DNA of 64,000 nucleotides from Diphasiastrum complanatum (taxonomy: Eukaryota; Streptophyta; Lycopodiopsida; Lycopodiales; Lycopodiaceae), in the NCBI GenBank assembly GCA_029204225.1, contig CM055102.1, positions 37,938,585 through 38,002,584 on the forward strand, given 5' to 3'. This document shows, piece by piece, positions 10,887-20,759 of this stretch. Numbering within the stretch: position 1 is the stretch's first letter; the number at the start of each line of letters is the position of its first letter. The position numbers and the translations under genes were made by a program. The notes below the pieces were generated by a model. That model was not told where the DNA came from, did no database searches, and was given only the letters and a program-made list of their open reading frames with translations.

Positions 10887-11730
10887 CAGTTGCAGCGAAT
10901 CGCGATTTGCTGGGTCTGCGATTCGTGGGTCACGATTCTGCAGACCGAAAATCGCAAAATTTTTTTTTTTTCTTTTTTTGTTGGAAAAATAGCTTATTGC
11001 TGAAATGATTTTAGGGGATCAATGGTCAAACCAGCGTTTTGCCTCTCAGAAGTGCAGTAGATGAGGCACAAACAGATCTTATTATTAGTAGCTATCCGGT
11101 TGTCATTTGCTCTGGTTTTTAGTAAATGTTAATGCTACAGTTTGGACTATCAACTGTATGGATGATCACTTTTGCAATTGGTTCACTGGAGATGTGAGTG
11201 CAATGTACATACAATTGGGGGCATAAATATTGGGCCCTTCTCGGCGCGCATTTGGACCCCATTTTTATCTACAGGGGAGCGGTGGCATTTTTATCTACAG
11301 TGTCTATATAGCAGGAAGCTCTAGGGGGTTCGGGGGGCAGTAGCCCCCCGGGAAACAGGGGGTTCGGGGGGAGGTAGCCCCTGGGAAACAGGGGGTTTGA
11401 GGGACGGTAGCCCCCCGGGGGGCGGTAGACCCCGGCCTCGACGGTAAGGCGGGGTCCGGGGGGGTCCGGGGTCTGCCGGTAGACCCCGGCCCCGACGGTA
11501 AGGCCTCTTCATGATTTGGCCTTCAACTCCCCGAGTGAAAACACACTTTTTGGTGTTTCACACCCGAAACAGTCGAAATTCCCTCGATCAAAGCTTTCAT
11601 CTGATACCCATATTGCCTAAAAAAAATTCAAAAAAAAAAAAAAATCGATTCTACACAATTCTGGGAAAATCCCGAATCGCGAATCGGAATCGCGATTCTG
11701 ATCGCGATTCAGAATCGCGCTGCATCTCTG
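10887..11730. mobile_element. 0.84-kb hAT-like element with CGATTCG subterminal repeats
   Basis: The left end CAGTTGCAGCGAATCGCG and the reverse complement of the right end CAGAGATGCAGCGCGATTC form an imperfect terminal inverted repeat. Both ends carry repeated GCGATTC / GAATCGC motifs (10890-10955 and 11670-11720), the same design as the other hAT-type elements here. I could not read a clean 8-bp target duplication: the flanks are tcatagcc and gtcatttt. The centre holds a GC-rich minisatellite. No transposase frame. Confidence 0.6.
11310..11505. repeat. GC-rich minisatellite, about 34-bp unit
   Basis: Units of the form GGGGGTTCGGGGGGCAGTAG + CCCCCCGGGAAACA repeat about three times, then grade into GGTAGACCCCGGCCCCGACG-type units (two copies). 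Strong G-runs on one strand and the foldback CCCCCCGGG suggest G-quadruplex or hairpin potential. The minus strand reads as a proline/arginine-rich 63-codon frame that simply reflects the repeat. Confidence 0.8.
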
Positions 11731-12052
11731 GTCATTTTTTAAACTCCATTCTCGAAGTTCTTTGCCAGGAGTAGCTTCTGGCTTCTCCTCAATTGGTTCT
11801 ACCCATTGTCATAGACCTTCGCCCTTCAACAAGAATAAAGTCTTTAATTTCCAAATCAAGTAGTTTGAACCTTATGGATCCAAGATTGTAGTGATCTTAG
11901 CTTGAATATTGGTGATCGACGACATCTTTTAATTTTGAATAAGCTCCAGATAGCGGCTTAGAAAGAAAAGCAAAGGAAGCAAAACGCTCATAATTGGTTA
12001 GCCAACCTTTGGTCATCTCCAAAATGCCAATTTGGCTTTTCTCAAAGGCAAA
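11731..12052. other. Unassigned sequence between hAT-like element and element E
   Basis: About 320 bp of mixed sequence without an open frame. It is the left flank of retrotransposon E; its partner flank continues at 25731. Confidence 0.4.
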
Positions 12053-12057
12053 TTTGT

Positions 12058-12419
12058 AGTTACAAGCTAAGATTCACTAGCTATGCTAGAAAGCAGGACT
12101 TAAGCTAGAAAGCAGGAAGAGAATGCTTAAGGAGGCTAAAAGAGGAGCAATCATCATAAACTGAATAAAGGAATACAATGCTGCCCTACTCTGAATTAAA
12201 TGGAGGATTCAGAAAAGGGAGGGAAAAGGATTTGGAGGGAAAATAGTGCGCCCTCCCAATAGGAGGACCCCCACTCCAAATCAATGTGACCAAGTCCTAA
12301 AAATATAACCAAATAGGGCCCAAGGCCAGTATATGAATAAAAAGGGCTCTTAGGCCTGGTTATGCATAATAACAATAAAAGAATGGACGCGGCGAATGTA
12401 ATGAGCCAAGCTCATAACT
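12058..12419 (-). repeat. 3' LTR of element E
   Basis: Starts AGTTACAAGCTAAG and ends GCTCATAACT. It is 362 bp against 341 bp in the partner, the main difference being an extra purine-rich stretch near 12215-12235. The inner neighbour CCCCTGCAG reads CTGCAGGGG on the element strand, a short polypurine tract. Confidence 0.9.
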
Positions 12420-12867
12420 CCCCTGCAGAAAAACAAAGCCCTCCACCGGCTAGCAAGCATAATGACTATCTAAAACAATACTGTAAGCATGCTAAATACA
12501 AAAAATCACGAACTAATGGAAATACTGATGGAGAGTTTTTTCTTTTTTAAAGAAAAGTAAATTGAAATAAAAGAGAAATAAAGAATACAAGCAATCAATG
12601 AAGAATGTATAGAAGGAAATACAAAATAGATAGAGAACAAAAAGTGAAGTGGAAATGGTGGATTCAAATTTTGATCTAAGTTTTATAGTCTTTCACTATT
12701 CAAGATTTCGCAACTTGAAAAAATAGATTTTGGGAATGTAGGCTCTTGATAGAGTTGAACATTTGAGATGAAGTCTTCAAATATGGGTAGGGAACATGCC
12801 TGCGACGTCGACTGTACTGAAGGCGAACCTGATGGATGGTTGCTGGCAAAAAAGGGAACAACTCTGG
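12420..12867 (-). pseudogene. Element E integrase C-terminal tail
   Basis: On the minus strand, LFPFLPATIHQVRLQYSRRR runs from about 12860, continuous in sense with the integrase C-terminus that resumes at 16667 on the other side of element A. The same LFPFLPAAI block precedes the chromodomain in B2 and D, but here the following chromodomain is not readable, so this copy is truncated or decayed. The rest, to 12420, is AT-rich 3' untranslated sequence. Confidence 0.7.
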
Positions 12868-13223
12868 TGTAATAAGTCCTAACACCACAGTAGGGCAAAC
12901 ACTCTGATCCACCCAACCTTGCCTACTCCCTGATATAGAGTAAGCCCCTCCTAGCCCAGTGTGAGGACTGGTAGCATGCTACTGCCAAGTGTCGGCCACG
13001 TGTCACTGACGTGGCCGACTGCACGTCGGGACCCAACTGGGAGCCCTATCCTGCTGACAGGGTCCCTAGGCTGTGTTAGGCCCGCCATGGCTATGGACCG
13101 TGCTGGGGCACACTACTTACACTGTCTTGCCCTGTTGGTCATGTACGTTGGACACGACCCTGATTGTGGTATCTGACCTATTTGTGTTCTCTAGGGTTCG
13201 GCACTGGTTACGAGCTCGTGACA
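12868..13223 (-). repeat. 3' LTR of element A
   Basis: Plus-strand start TGTAATAAGTCC, end GAGCTCGTGACA. The inner flank ctccctcccccttaag reads CTTAAGGGGGAGGGAG on the element strand, a clear polypurine tract for plus-strand priming. A 71-codon open frame (12961-13176, +) recurs in all three LTR copies, but its changes are mostly amino-acid replacing, so it is not treated as a gene. Confidence 0.95.
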
Positions 13224-13254
13224 CTCCCTCCCCCTTAAGAACCGTCTTGGTCTT

Positions 13255-15072
13255 CTAAGACAAAGTCTGGAAAATCTTGCGAAGGACGCTGCCTCTTTCC
13301 CAAGTGGCATTCTCAACAGGTTGATCATTCCACTTAACCAGATATTCTCGGTATAGAGTTTGACGAGTCTGCGTCTCTCTACTATCAAGAATCTCCTCTG
13401 GTTCATGTGGAGGTTGCTGAGGATCCAATGGAAGAACTAGAACACTGTCCCCTACCAGATTGTCTGATCTGGTTAAGGCTTTTTGTAACTGACTTACATG
13501 AAAGATTGGAAAAACCTTACTGCTGTGTGGGAGTTCTAGTTCATAGGTGACCTCGACTAGTCTCCTACTGATGGTAAAGGGACCACAATACCTTGGAGAC
13601 AACTTAGCACACACTCCTGATTTAAGGGTTTTAGAGTCAACTGGGACTCTCAAGTAGACTTTTTCACCAGTGGAGAACTGCACATCCCGTCTGTGTGGAT
13701 CTGCATAATGCCTGGCTCGATCCTGGGACTGTCTAATGCTACGCTTAGCATGTTCTATCATCTTGTTTAGGTCCTCTAAAATGTTTCTGGCTGCTTCAAC
13801 TTTTTCTTGTTTAAACCCTACAGCTGTGGGTGAGCGTGGTTGAAAACCGTACATCAGCATAAATGGGCTGTATCCCGTGGCTGAATGTTTGGTACTGTTG
13901 TAAGCAAACTCTAATATCGAGAGATACTCCTCCCAATTAGTCTGCTTCTTGTTGACGTATGCACGAAGCATATCCTCCAGCACTTGATTTACCCTTTCTG
14001 TTTGACCATCCGTCTGTGGATGGTCGGTGGTACTCATATTAAGTTTAGTATGGAGATGATGGAATACTGCCCTCCAAAAATTTCCAGTAAACTTACTGTC
14101 CCGGTCACTGACTATGCCGGAAGGTAGACCGTACAATTTTAATAGCCCGTCTACAAACAACCTCGCTAACTCTGGAGCTCTAACGGTTGTTTTGGTCGGA
14201 ATGAAATGAGCCATTTTGGTCAGACGGTCAACTGTGACCCATATAGCGTCATTACCCTTTTGGGTTTTAGGCAGGCCTAGTATAAAATCCATGGAGATAC
14301 TCTCCCATTTACCAGCTGGTATTTCTAAGGGATGCAACAACCCTCCTGCCTTTAAACGCTCTGCTTTATTTACTTGACATTTCTGGCAACTGGTTACATA
14401 CTGGTGGACGTCCTTTTTCATACTGGGCCAGAAAAATTGCCTACGAAGAAGCTCATAGGTCTTCTGTATGCCTGGGTGTCCTGCGCTAGGATTGTCATGA
14501 CATTCATATAGGACCTGCTGCCTATAATCCTCTGAATTGGGGACACATACTCTATCTCTATAGAGCAAGTACTCATCCTGAATGGAATACTGTTTCCATT
14601 TGAATCCTTGAGTCAACTGACCCTCAACCACTGGGGTTTGCTTGGGTAATACAGGCTCAGAATCCTCAACGTCATCTGACGACGTATACTCGGACTCATC
14701 ATCATCCTCAACGGAAGTTGCCGTATTCTTGGATGAACTGGCACCAGCCCCGGGAACTGGTTCTGGAGTCTGTAACTGTCTGTTCTGGACAGAGTTCCAG
14801 ATAGTAGAGAAGAATGCATCATGCTGGCATTTCCCTCTCAAGGACTCGAGTAACTCATTACGAATCTGGGTAAAACTCAGCTCGTTTATCATAGGCATTC
14901 TACTAAGGGCATCTGCTACTGTATTGAATTTTCCACGTCTATATCTGATAGGCATGTCAAACTCTTGCATCAACTCTGCCCAACGAGCTTTCCGACCTCT
15001 AAGCTCAGGTTGATTGCAAAGGTATCTGAGACTCTCATGGTCTGTCAGGACCTCAAAGTTGGCACCATACAA
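13255..15072 (-). CDS. RNase H C-terminus, integrase and chromodomain of element A
   Basis: 605 codons open without a stop; the frame extends upstream to a TAA at 15133-15135. Residues 1-60 are the RNase H end (FEVLTDHESLRYL, ARWAELMQEFDMPIRY, ADALSRMP). A Ser/Glu-rich linker follows. The integrase zinc domain (YECHDNPSAGH...CQKC) is at about 185-235. The catalytic triad sits in SMDFILGLPK, GIVSDRDSKFTG and DGQTERVNQ (about 260-355), all three acidic residues present. The C-terminal fold KLSPRYCGPF is at about 475. A chromodomain (YREYLVKWNDQPVENATWE) is near the end, typical of chromoviruses, which use it to target chromatin. This is the best preserved enzyme in the window. Confidence 0.93.
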   Translation of the reverse strand: MYGANFEVLTDHESLRYLCNQPELRGRKARWAELMQEFDMPIRYRRGKFNTVADALSRMPMINELSFTQIRNELLESLRGKCQHDAFFSTIWNSVQNRQLQTPEPVPGAGASSSKNTATSVEDDDESEYTSSDDVEDSEPVLPKQTPVVEGQLTQGFKWKQYSIQDEYLLYRDRVCVPNSEDYRQQVLYECHDNPSAGHPGIQKTYELLRRQFFWPSMKKDVHQYVTSCQKCQVNKAERLKAGGLLHPLEIPAGKWESISMDFILGLPKTQKGNDAIWVTVDRLTKMAHFIPTKTTVRAPELARLFVDGLLKLYGLPSGIVSDRDSKFTGNFWRAVFHHLHTKLNMSTTDHPQTDGQTERVNQVLEDMLRAYVNKKQTNWEEYLSILEFAYNSTKHSATGYSPFMLMYGFQPRSPTAVGFKQEKVEAARNILEDLNKMIEHAKRSIRQSQDRARHYADPHRRDVQFSTGEKVYLRVPVDSKTLKSGVCAKLSPRYCGPFTISRRLVEVTYELELPHSSKVFPIFHVSQLQKALTRSDNLVGDSVLVLPLDPQQPPHEPEEILDSRETQTRQTLYREYLVKWNDQPVENATWERGSVLRKIFQTLS

Positions 15073-15074
15073 AT

Positions 15075-15350
15075 AATGCCTCCAAGTCTTAAGGGCATGG
15101 ACTATAGAAAAGAGTTCCTTTTCATAGGCACTTTACCTAGTCTGAGCTGGCTCGAGTTTTTTACTCCCGAACGCAACTGGTCGTCCACCCTGAGTTAGCA
15201 CAGCACCAACTGCAAAGTCGCTAGCATCTGTTTCGACCACAAATGGCTGATTGGGGTCGACGACCTTTAAAACTGGTGCTGTAGCTAAGGCTGTTTTGAG
15301 AGCATCAAAGCTCTCCTGCTGTGCGGACTCCCAAATGAACTCCTTTGATC
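15075..15350 (-). pseudogene. Element A RNase H N-terminal part
   Basis: Minus-strand reading: ESFDALKTALATAPVLKVVD, QPFVVETDASDFAVGAVL, GGRPVAFGSKKLEPAQTR, then a TAA (15133-15135) where relatives read Tyr, then SAYEKELFSIVHALKTWRHY, running into the long frame at 15072. It directly abuts the RT stub, showing that the RT core between them was deleted. Confidence 0.85.
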
Positions 15351-15620
15351 TACCTCTCTGCTAGGTGGTAAACCGTGTGGCAATTCTTCAGGAAAAACAT
15401 CTTTAAATTTAGACAATAAAGTTTCTAATTTACTGATTTTCTGCTGAATAGAACTGGAAATAGAAACTTCAGGAATAAACTGAAAGTCACATAAGAATAC
15501 CTGATGGTCTTCGTCTTCGATTAGCTGACAGAGCTCTGAACTGCAGACCATAGGACTGTTGGGAACATCATGCTCCCCATGCAACTGGATCTCTCGGCCT
15601 TTATGTTGAAAGCTGAGGGT
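15340..15620 (-). pseudogene. Element A RT N-terminal stub, catalytic core deleted
   Basis: Reads FKDVFPEELPHGLPPSREVD (about 15415-15355), the stretch that precedes RT in Ty3 elements, then jumps straight to RNase H sequence (FIWESAQQESF). Roughly 180 residues with all RT catalytic motifs are absent. The upstream part (LCDFQFIPEV and following) is the protease-RT linker. The element therefore cannot copy itself. Confidence 0.85.
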
Positions 15621-15623
15621 GTT

Positions 15624-16260
15624 TTACTGATAGTTTCTGTGGAGGGAAGGTCCTAAACTGTAAAGCCAATCTCTCTCGAGAACAATATCTGTTCGATCCA
15701 GGTGCATTATCTGAAAGTTTATTTCATCTTGGTACCCCTGAATACCAAGATTTAAGCTACTTACCATAGTTTCCCATATTTTTTTATCTTCACCCTTAGC
15801 TAATGAAACTATGTACCTATGCTGACTAGGTACTTCTGGTAGTTTAAGCTTTTTAACCAGGGTGTAGTTGATGAAATTATGGGTTGCCCCATCATCAACC
15901 ATAACTCTTACTGACTGGTTACCAACTTTCCCATGCATACGTACTAGGTCATGCAGCCCAAAGCTGAAGGGTCTCGCTAGCATTGCAGAGGTCAGCTGGC
16001 AACAGTGTTCATGATCTTCATGATACACTTTGATCTCGGAAGCTGCCGAGTCACTAGGGAAACATACAGTCTGAACAAGATGAACTTGTTTTTTATCTTT
16101 CTTATCTTTTTTAGTGAAAGGCCCCTTGGGACACTGTCTAACTGTGTGTCCCTTGCCCATACACACAAAGCACAAACGTTCTTGTTTGGCTTTCTCAAAA
16201 TCATCTGGTTTTAAGGGCTGTATGAGTGAAGGGCGTTTCTGAGGAGCTTCACCTTTAAAT
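15624..16260 (-). pseudogene. Element A zinc knuckle and protease
   Basis: The frame runs from the leader side with a complete C-C-H-C knuckle CFVCMGKGHTVRQC (about 16175-16130), then the protease with active site VMVDDGATHNFIN (about 15915-15870) and the family block MHLDRTDIVLERDWLYSLG (about 15710-15650). The capsid part of gag that should precede the knuckle is missing: the PBS is only about 120 bp away. The frame stops after LHRNYQ. Confidence 0.85.
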
Positions 16261-16294
16261 TTAAATTTATCTTCTTTCTTTCTTTTTAAAAATT

Positions 16295-16304
16295 TCTGAT
16301 ACCA
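16295..16304 (-). promoter_or_regulatory. Primer-binding site of element A
   Basis: Element-strand TGGTATCAGA, ten bases identical to the initiator Met-tRNA complement, one base from the 5' LTR edge at 16306. Confidence 0.9.
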
Positions 16305-16305
16305 G

Positions 16306-16661
16306 TGTAATAAGTCCTAACACCACAGTAGGGCAAACACTCTGATCCACCCAACCTTGCCTACTCCCTGATATAGAGTAAGCCCCTCCTAGCCCAGTGT
16401 GAGGACTGGTAGCATGCTACTGCCAAGTTTCGGCCACGTGTCACTGACGTGGCCGACTGCACGTCGGGACCCAACTGGGAGCCCTATCCTGCTGACAGGG
16501 TCCCTAGGCTGTGTTAGGCCCGCCATGGCTATGGACCGTGTTGGGGCACACTACTTACACTATCTTGCCCTGTTGGTCATGTACGCTGGACACGACCCTG
16601 ACTGTGGTATCTGACCTATCTGTGTTCTCTAGGGTTCGGCACTGGTTACGAGCTCGTAACA
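16306..16661 (-). repeat. 5' LTR of element A
   Basis: 356 bp, TGTAATAAGTCC...GAGCTCGTAACA. The outer edge contains the perfect 16-bp palindrome GTTACGAGCTCGTAAC; in the partner LTR one base is changed (GTGAC). Confidence 0.95.
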
Positions 16662-16666
16662 TCTGG

Positions 16667-17966
16667 CTCTGTAGGAAATGTGAGATCGCGAGGAGCATCA
16701 TCCTCAATGGCAGCTCGTAACAGGCTAACATGAAAGATATCACAAGCTCATGTAGAATCAGGCAACTGTAACCGGTATGTAACAGGGCTGAGGCGATCCA
16801 AGATACAGTAGGGCCCATAATAGCGTGGTGCAAGCTTCTCAGTAGAAGCGTGACCCTGAACAAAGTGATGACGTGCAAAGCGTAACCGGAGGTAAACCAT
16901 ATCACCAACCTGAAACTCAACATGACGGCGATGACGATCAACAGAAGTCTGATGGCGCTGTTGAACATGCTGTAAGTGAGTAGTAGCCCTAGCAATAAGC
17001 TCACGAGCACCAGATAAAAAAGAAGCAATGGTAACTGGTGTATCATCAGGAGGAAGAGGCATCCTGGCAAAAGTGGAGCATACCCATGAGCCAATAAGAA
17101 AGGTGAAACTCCAGTGCTGGTACTAACAGAGCTATTATAGCTATACTCTGCCAAACATAAATGCTGGTCTCAATCCTTCCCGGAAGGAGAAACAAAATGT
17201 CGAAGGTAATCCTCAAGGATAAGCTGTGTCCAAAACGTAGATGTAAACTTACTATCCCGATCAGATAGGATAGTACGTGGCATACCATACAGGCAAAAAA
17301 TATCTGATAGAAAAAGACGTGCGCACTGCTCAGCTGTAATAGTACTACGGACCAGTATAAAGTGTGCTTGTTTCGAGAACCGATCTACCACCACCATACA
17401 AGAGTCATCACCACGGCGGGTATGAGGAAGACCAAGGATAAAGTCCATAGAAATATCTGTCCACTGGCGATGAGGAATGGGCCACTCTGGAGCAAACCAG
17501 CGGACTTAGCACGGGAGTATTTATTACGGGCACAAAAAGGACAATCACAAATAAGATGGGCTAGCTCAGACTTCATGGATGGCCAATAGAAATTGTCCTT
17601 AAGACGTGCATAAGACTTTTGAAAACCAAAATGGCCACCAATAGGGGAAGCATGAGCATCAGACAACAACTGAGGACGAATGGAAAGAGAACTGGGAATA
17701 CATAAGGCACCATAGTGGTATAAACGATCATCAACAATAGTATAAACCTGGAACTTCCGAGAGGACGAAAGGGGATGAGTATGATAAACATCAGAAAAGT
17801 AAGAACAAGACAAATATGCGGCCGGTAAATCATCAAACCAAGAAGGAACTGAAGCAACAATACTATGTAACATTGCAGGAAGACGAGATAAAGCATCAGC
17901 TGCCGTGTTTGCCTTGCCTGGACGATACAAAATATCAAAATGAAAAACTATAAAAATTGTAACCAA
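16667..17966 (-). pseudogene. Element E integrase
   Basis: Minus-strand parts: RPGKANTAADALSRLPA (RNase H/integrase link, about 17925-17875), zinc domain SDAHASPIGGHFGFQKSYAR to CDCPFCARNK (about 17665-17525), the core MDFILGLPHTRRGDD (about 17448), LYGMPRTILSDRDSKFTSTF (about 17300-17235), then a jump to LEDYLRHFVSPSGKD. The stretch with the third catalytic Glu is deleted, so the triad is incomplete. The C-terminal domain (DMVYLRLRFARHHFVQG, KLAPRYYGPYCILD) follows over 16915-16790. At least two frameshifts. It is cut by element A just after the DDAPRD block. Confidence 0.88.
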
Positions 17967-19220
17967 CGGTATTGACGATCACTAAGATCACGCTGAGAAA
18001 AAAGATAACGGAGAGACTGATGATCAATAATAATATCAAAGGGAACACGATACAAATAATGACGCCATTTCTTAAGAGCATGGATAACAACAAGTAGCTC
18101 TTTTTCATGTATAGAGTAACGTTGCTCATAAGAGCACAAACGACGAGACTCATAAGCAATAACACACTCGGACTGACGGAGAATAGCGCTTAAACCAATA
18201 GCACTAGCATCAGTCTTAACAATAAAACGATGATCAAATTGGGGAAGACACATAACAGTAGCAGAAACAATGGCATGATGTAAAGCATCAAAAGCAGTTT
18301 GACACTCAGAAGTCCAAACAAAGGTATGAGACTTCTTTAGTAACGAATGAAGCGGAGCAGCCACAGTGGCAAAATACTTAATAGGACGACGAAGATGGGT
18401 TGCCATACCTAAAAACATACGAATAGAATGAACATCGGTTGGGACAATAGCCTGAACTTTCCGAGGATCAAGACGAATACGTCCACCACAAATAAGAAAA
18501 GCCAAAAATTCGATTTCAGCCATGGCAAAAGAACATTTGGACAATTTGGCGAACAGTTGATGCTTAATAAGTAATTCAAACACAAATGATAGATGTTTTA
18601 CATGATCAGACAAAGAAGTACTAAAAACAAGAATGTTATCAAAATAAACTAGGACACAAACACCTAAAAGAGGACGTAAAATATTATTCATAGCATTCTG
18701 AAATGTCGGGTGGACCATTCTGAACACCAAATGGAAGAACACAAAATTCATATAGATGGAAGAAGTGCCATGTGAGGTATAGGATACTGATTACGGATAG
18801 TCAGCTTGTTTAAAGCACGATAGTCAATGCAAAGGCGTTTGGTTCCATCTTTTTTGGCAACAAGGAGGACAGGAGCACCAAAAGGACTATGGCTAGGAAC
18901 AATGAGAGGCCCTGACGTAAAAGGGAAGCAATTTGGAGCTGGACCTCATCACGTTCATCTTTAGACATACGATATGGAGCACAAGAGGGTGGGGTAGCAC
19001 CAGGAATAAGATCAATATGGTGGGTGACATCTCGTAATGGTGGCAGAGTCGTAGGTTCTGAAAAGACCACAGAATACCGATGCAATAAGTCAGAAATCAC
19101 CTGAGGAAGAGGACCCATGGATGGAGCAGGAGGAGCAGCAACTGATGTACTGTGAATGAGAAAAAGAGCTGCACCCTGAGCCTTTGGCAGGCTACGCATA
19201 AACTGCTTCCTGGTAACCAA
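17948..19220 (-). pseudogene. Element E reverse transcriptase/RNase H
   Basis: The RT start DVTHHIDLIPGA...[12 protein letters not shown] is at 19030-18960, then [22 protein letters not shown] in another frame. About 25 codons with the motif A Asp (the DLRSGYHQ block) are deleted between IPHM (about 18790) and NFVFFHL (about 18750). The YxDD box reads VYFDNILVFS, the second Asp being Asn. RNase H shows VKTDASAIGLSAIL and HEKELLVVIHALKKWRHYLY. Two catalytic defects in RT plus frameshifts make it inactive. Confidence 0.88.
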
Positions 19221-19229
19221 CTGATAGTC

Positions 19230-19452
19230 ACCCTGGGAATCAATACCAGAAAGTAAATGATGCTGTAACTGCTAATAAATGAGTGTGTACTGCCCGGATC
19301 CACCAAAGCAATATACTCTCGCCCCAAAATGCGAACACGTAACCGAATAGAACGAGGACCAGGACGCCCAGCCCAAGTAGCATAAGCAAGCTGCGCATGG
19401 CAAGCGGCAGAAGCAGGATCATCAGGAAGCGGGTCAGCCGGCTCATCAACAG
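19230..19452 (-). pseudogene. Element E Gag end/protease N-terminal part
   Basis: Reads ACHAQLAYATWAGRPGPRSI, REYIALVDPGSTHSFISSY: the protease N-terminus with active-site VDPGSTHSF (family VDTGST). It then lacks about 70 residues and joins directly to the spacer before RT (DYQLVTRKQFMRSLPKAQGA). It ends at about 19452, where an inverted fragment begins. Confidence 0.82.
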
Positions 19453-19454
19453 AC

Positions 19455-19595
19455 AGTTGGTTACCGGGAAGCAGTTTATGCGTAGCCTGCCAAAGGCTCA
19501 AGATGCAGCTCTTCTTTCCATTCAGAGTACATCAGTTGCTGCTTCACTTTCACCATCCGTGGGTCCTCTTCCTCAGGTCGTATACCTTGGTGGTA
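19455..19595 (+). pseudogene. Inverted copy of the protease-RT spacer
   Basis: The plus strand reads LVTGKQFMRSLPKAQDAALL and SVGPLPQV. This is the same spacer found on the minus strand at about 19225-19090 (VTRKQFMRSLPKAQGA...SMGPLPQV), at about 90 percent identity. The two form an inverted repeat of about 135 bp separated by about 230 bp. Confidence 0.85.
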
Positions 19596-19621
19596 TTTGC
19601 TTTTGCGCATACCTCAAATAG

Positions 19622-20064
19622 AGTTACGAATAGAGCCACAACTGTTCTAGAGCTAAGCTATGAAAGCATCACATAAGCAAGACTTAAGCTATGAAAGCAG
19701 CACATAAGCAAGACTTAACCCTAGAAAGCAGGAAAGAGAGAGATTAAGGAGACTAAAGAGAGAGATCAATATCATCACCTGAAATACAAATGACACAGTT
19801 TGCCTACTTATAGCCAAGAGGAAGCCCTAAAAGGAAGCTTCCGGTGGCTAGGGCCCAACTGGGAGGGAAAATAGTGCGCCCTCCAAGAAGGCCCCCACTC
19901 TCCAGTAATATGTCCAAATGGCCTAATAATGAATAATAAGGCCAAAGGCCAACCATATATTCCAAGTGTCACTAATGAATAGAAAAGGGCCCAAGGTCTG
20001 CTTATGCATAAAGTAAAGTAAATGTAAATGGACGCGGCGAATGTAATGAGCCGAGTCCATAACT
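19622..20064 (-). repeat. 3' LTR of element B2
   Basis: 443 bp, AGTTACGAATAG...GTCCATAACT. The adjoining ctccctggcac reads GTGCCAGGGAG on the element strand, the same polypurine tract as in D. Confidence 0.9.
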
Positions 20065-20089
20065 CTCCCTGGCACAAAAGAAAAAGACC

Positions 20090-20741
20090 CAACTGCTGAC
20101 AAGAAACTAGATCAAGTAGCAGCAAGCCCTGGTGCATCAACAACTAGAAGAACATCTGATGTAGAGGAATCAACAAGTGCAGCAAGAGCACGAGCTTGAT
20201 CCGCAAGTGATGGTGTATGATAAAATACATCAATAGGCTCCCATGTGGCCTCCTCAATAGGACGGCCATCCCACTGGACCAAAAACTGAATCTGCCGGCG
20301 GCGTCAACTACGGTATAGACGAACCTGTAATATAGCAGCAGGTAAAAATGGAAATAACTCTGGAGCAGTAGGAAACTCAGCATCACAAGGAGCGTCATCC
20401 TCAATAGTAGCACGTAATAAACTGACATGGAATACATCACAGGCAGGAAGCTGTAAGCGATATGTAATTGGACTAAGAACCTCCAAAATGCTATAAGGCC
20501 CATGATAACGTGGTGCAAGCTTCTCAGTAGAAGCATGGCCCTGGACAATATGATGACGTGCAAACTGTAGGCGTAGATAAACTATATCTCCAAGCTGAAA
20601 CTTAACATGGCAGCAGTGACGATCAACTGAGGTCTGATAACGCTGCTGAACATGCTGTAAATGAGAACTGGCCCGGGTAATAAGCTCTCGAGCACCAAGG
20701 TATCCAAAAAGCCCGAGAAGGTAGAACTCCATCAAGTACAA
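20090..20741 (-). pseudogene. B2 integrase C-terminal domain and chromodomain
   Basis: Frame 1: RELITRASSHLQHVQQRYQT, DIVYLRLQFARHHIVQGHAS, KLAPRYHGPYSILEVL, DVFHVSLLRATIEDDAP, ELFPFLPAAILQVRLYRS then stop. A shifted frame continues with FLVQWDGRPIEEATWEPIDV and SLADQARALAALVD, a chromodomain. One frameshift near 20300 separates the two. The upstream side joins protease sequence through a CTACCTTCTCGGGC and GGATACCTTGG junction at about 20735-20697. Confidence 0.85.
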
Positions 20742-20759
20742 ATGTCAATGTCTGTTGTG

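Larger units (their letters stand above)
12868..16661 (-). mobile_element. Ty3/gypsy chromovirus A, internally deleted, with paired LTRs
   Basis: Two LTRs of 356 bp (12868-13223 and 16306-16661), TG...CA ends, and a perfect 5-bp duplication tctgg (12863-12867 and 16662-16666). I count about seven differences between the LTRs (about 2 percent), so it is the youngest clearly datable insertion here. It lies inside integrase of element E. Internal order on the minus strand: zinc knuckle and protease, RT stub, RNase H, integrase, chromodomain. The capsid part of gag and the whole RT catalytic core are deleted, so it could move only with proteins supplied from elsewhere. Confidence 0.93.

Noticed and set aside
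11321-11512. Proline/arginine-rich 63-codon frame
   Set aside because: Translation of the GC-rich minisatellite.
10887-11730. Exact 8-bp target duplication for this hAT-like element
   Set aside because: Candidate flanks (tcatagcc and gtcatttt) do not match; borders kept from the terminal repeat only.
12961-13176. 71-codon frame that stays open in all three family A LTRs (also 16399-16614 and 41526-41311)
   Set aside because: It lies wholly in the LTR, its differences are mainly replacing, and no domain is visible; openness is explained by the high similarity of the LTRs.
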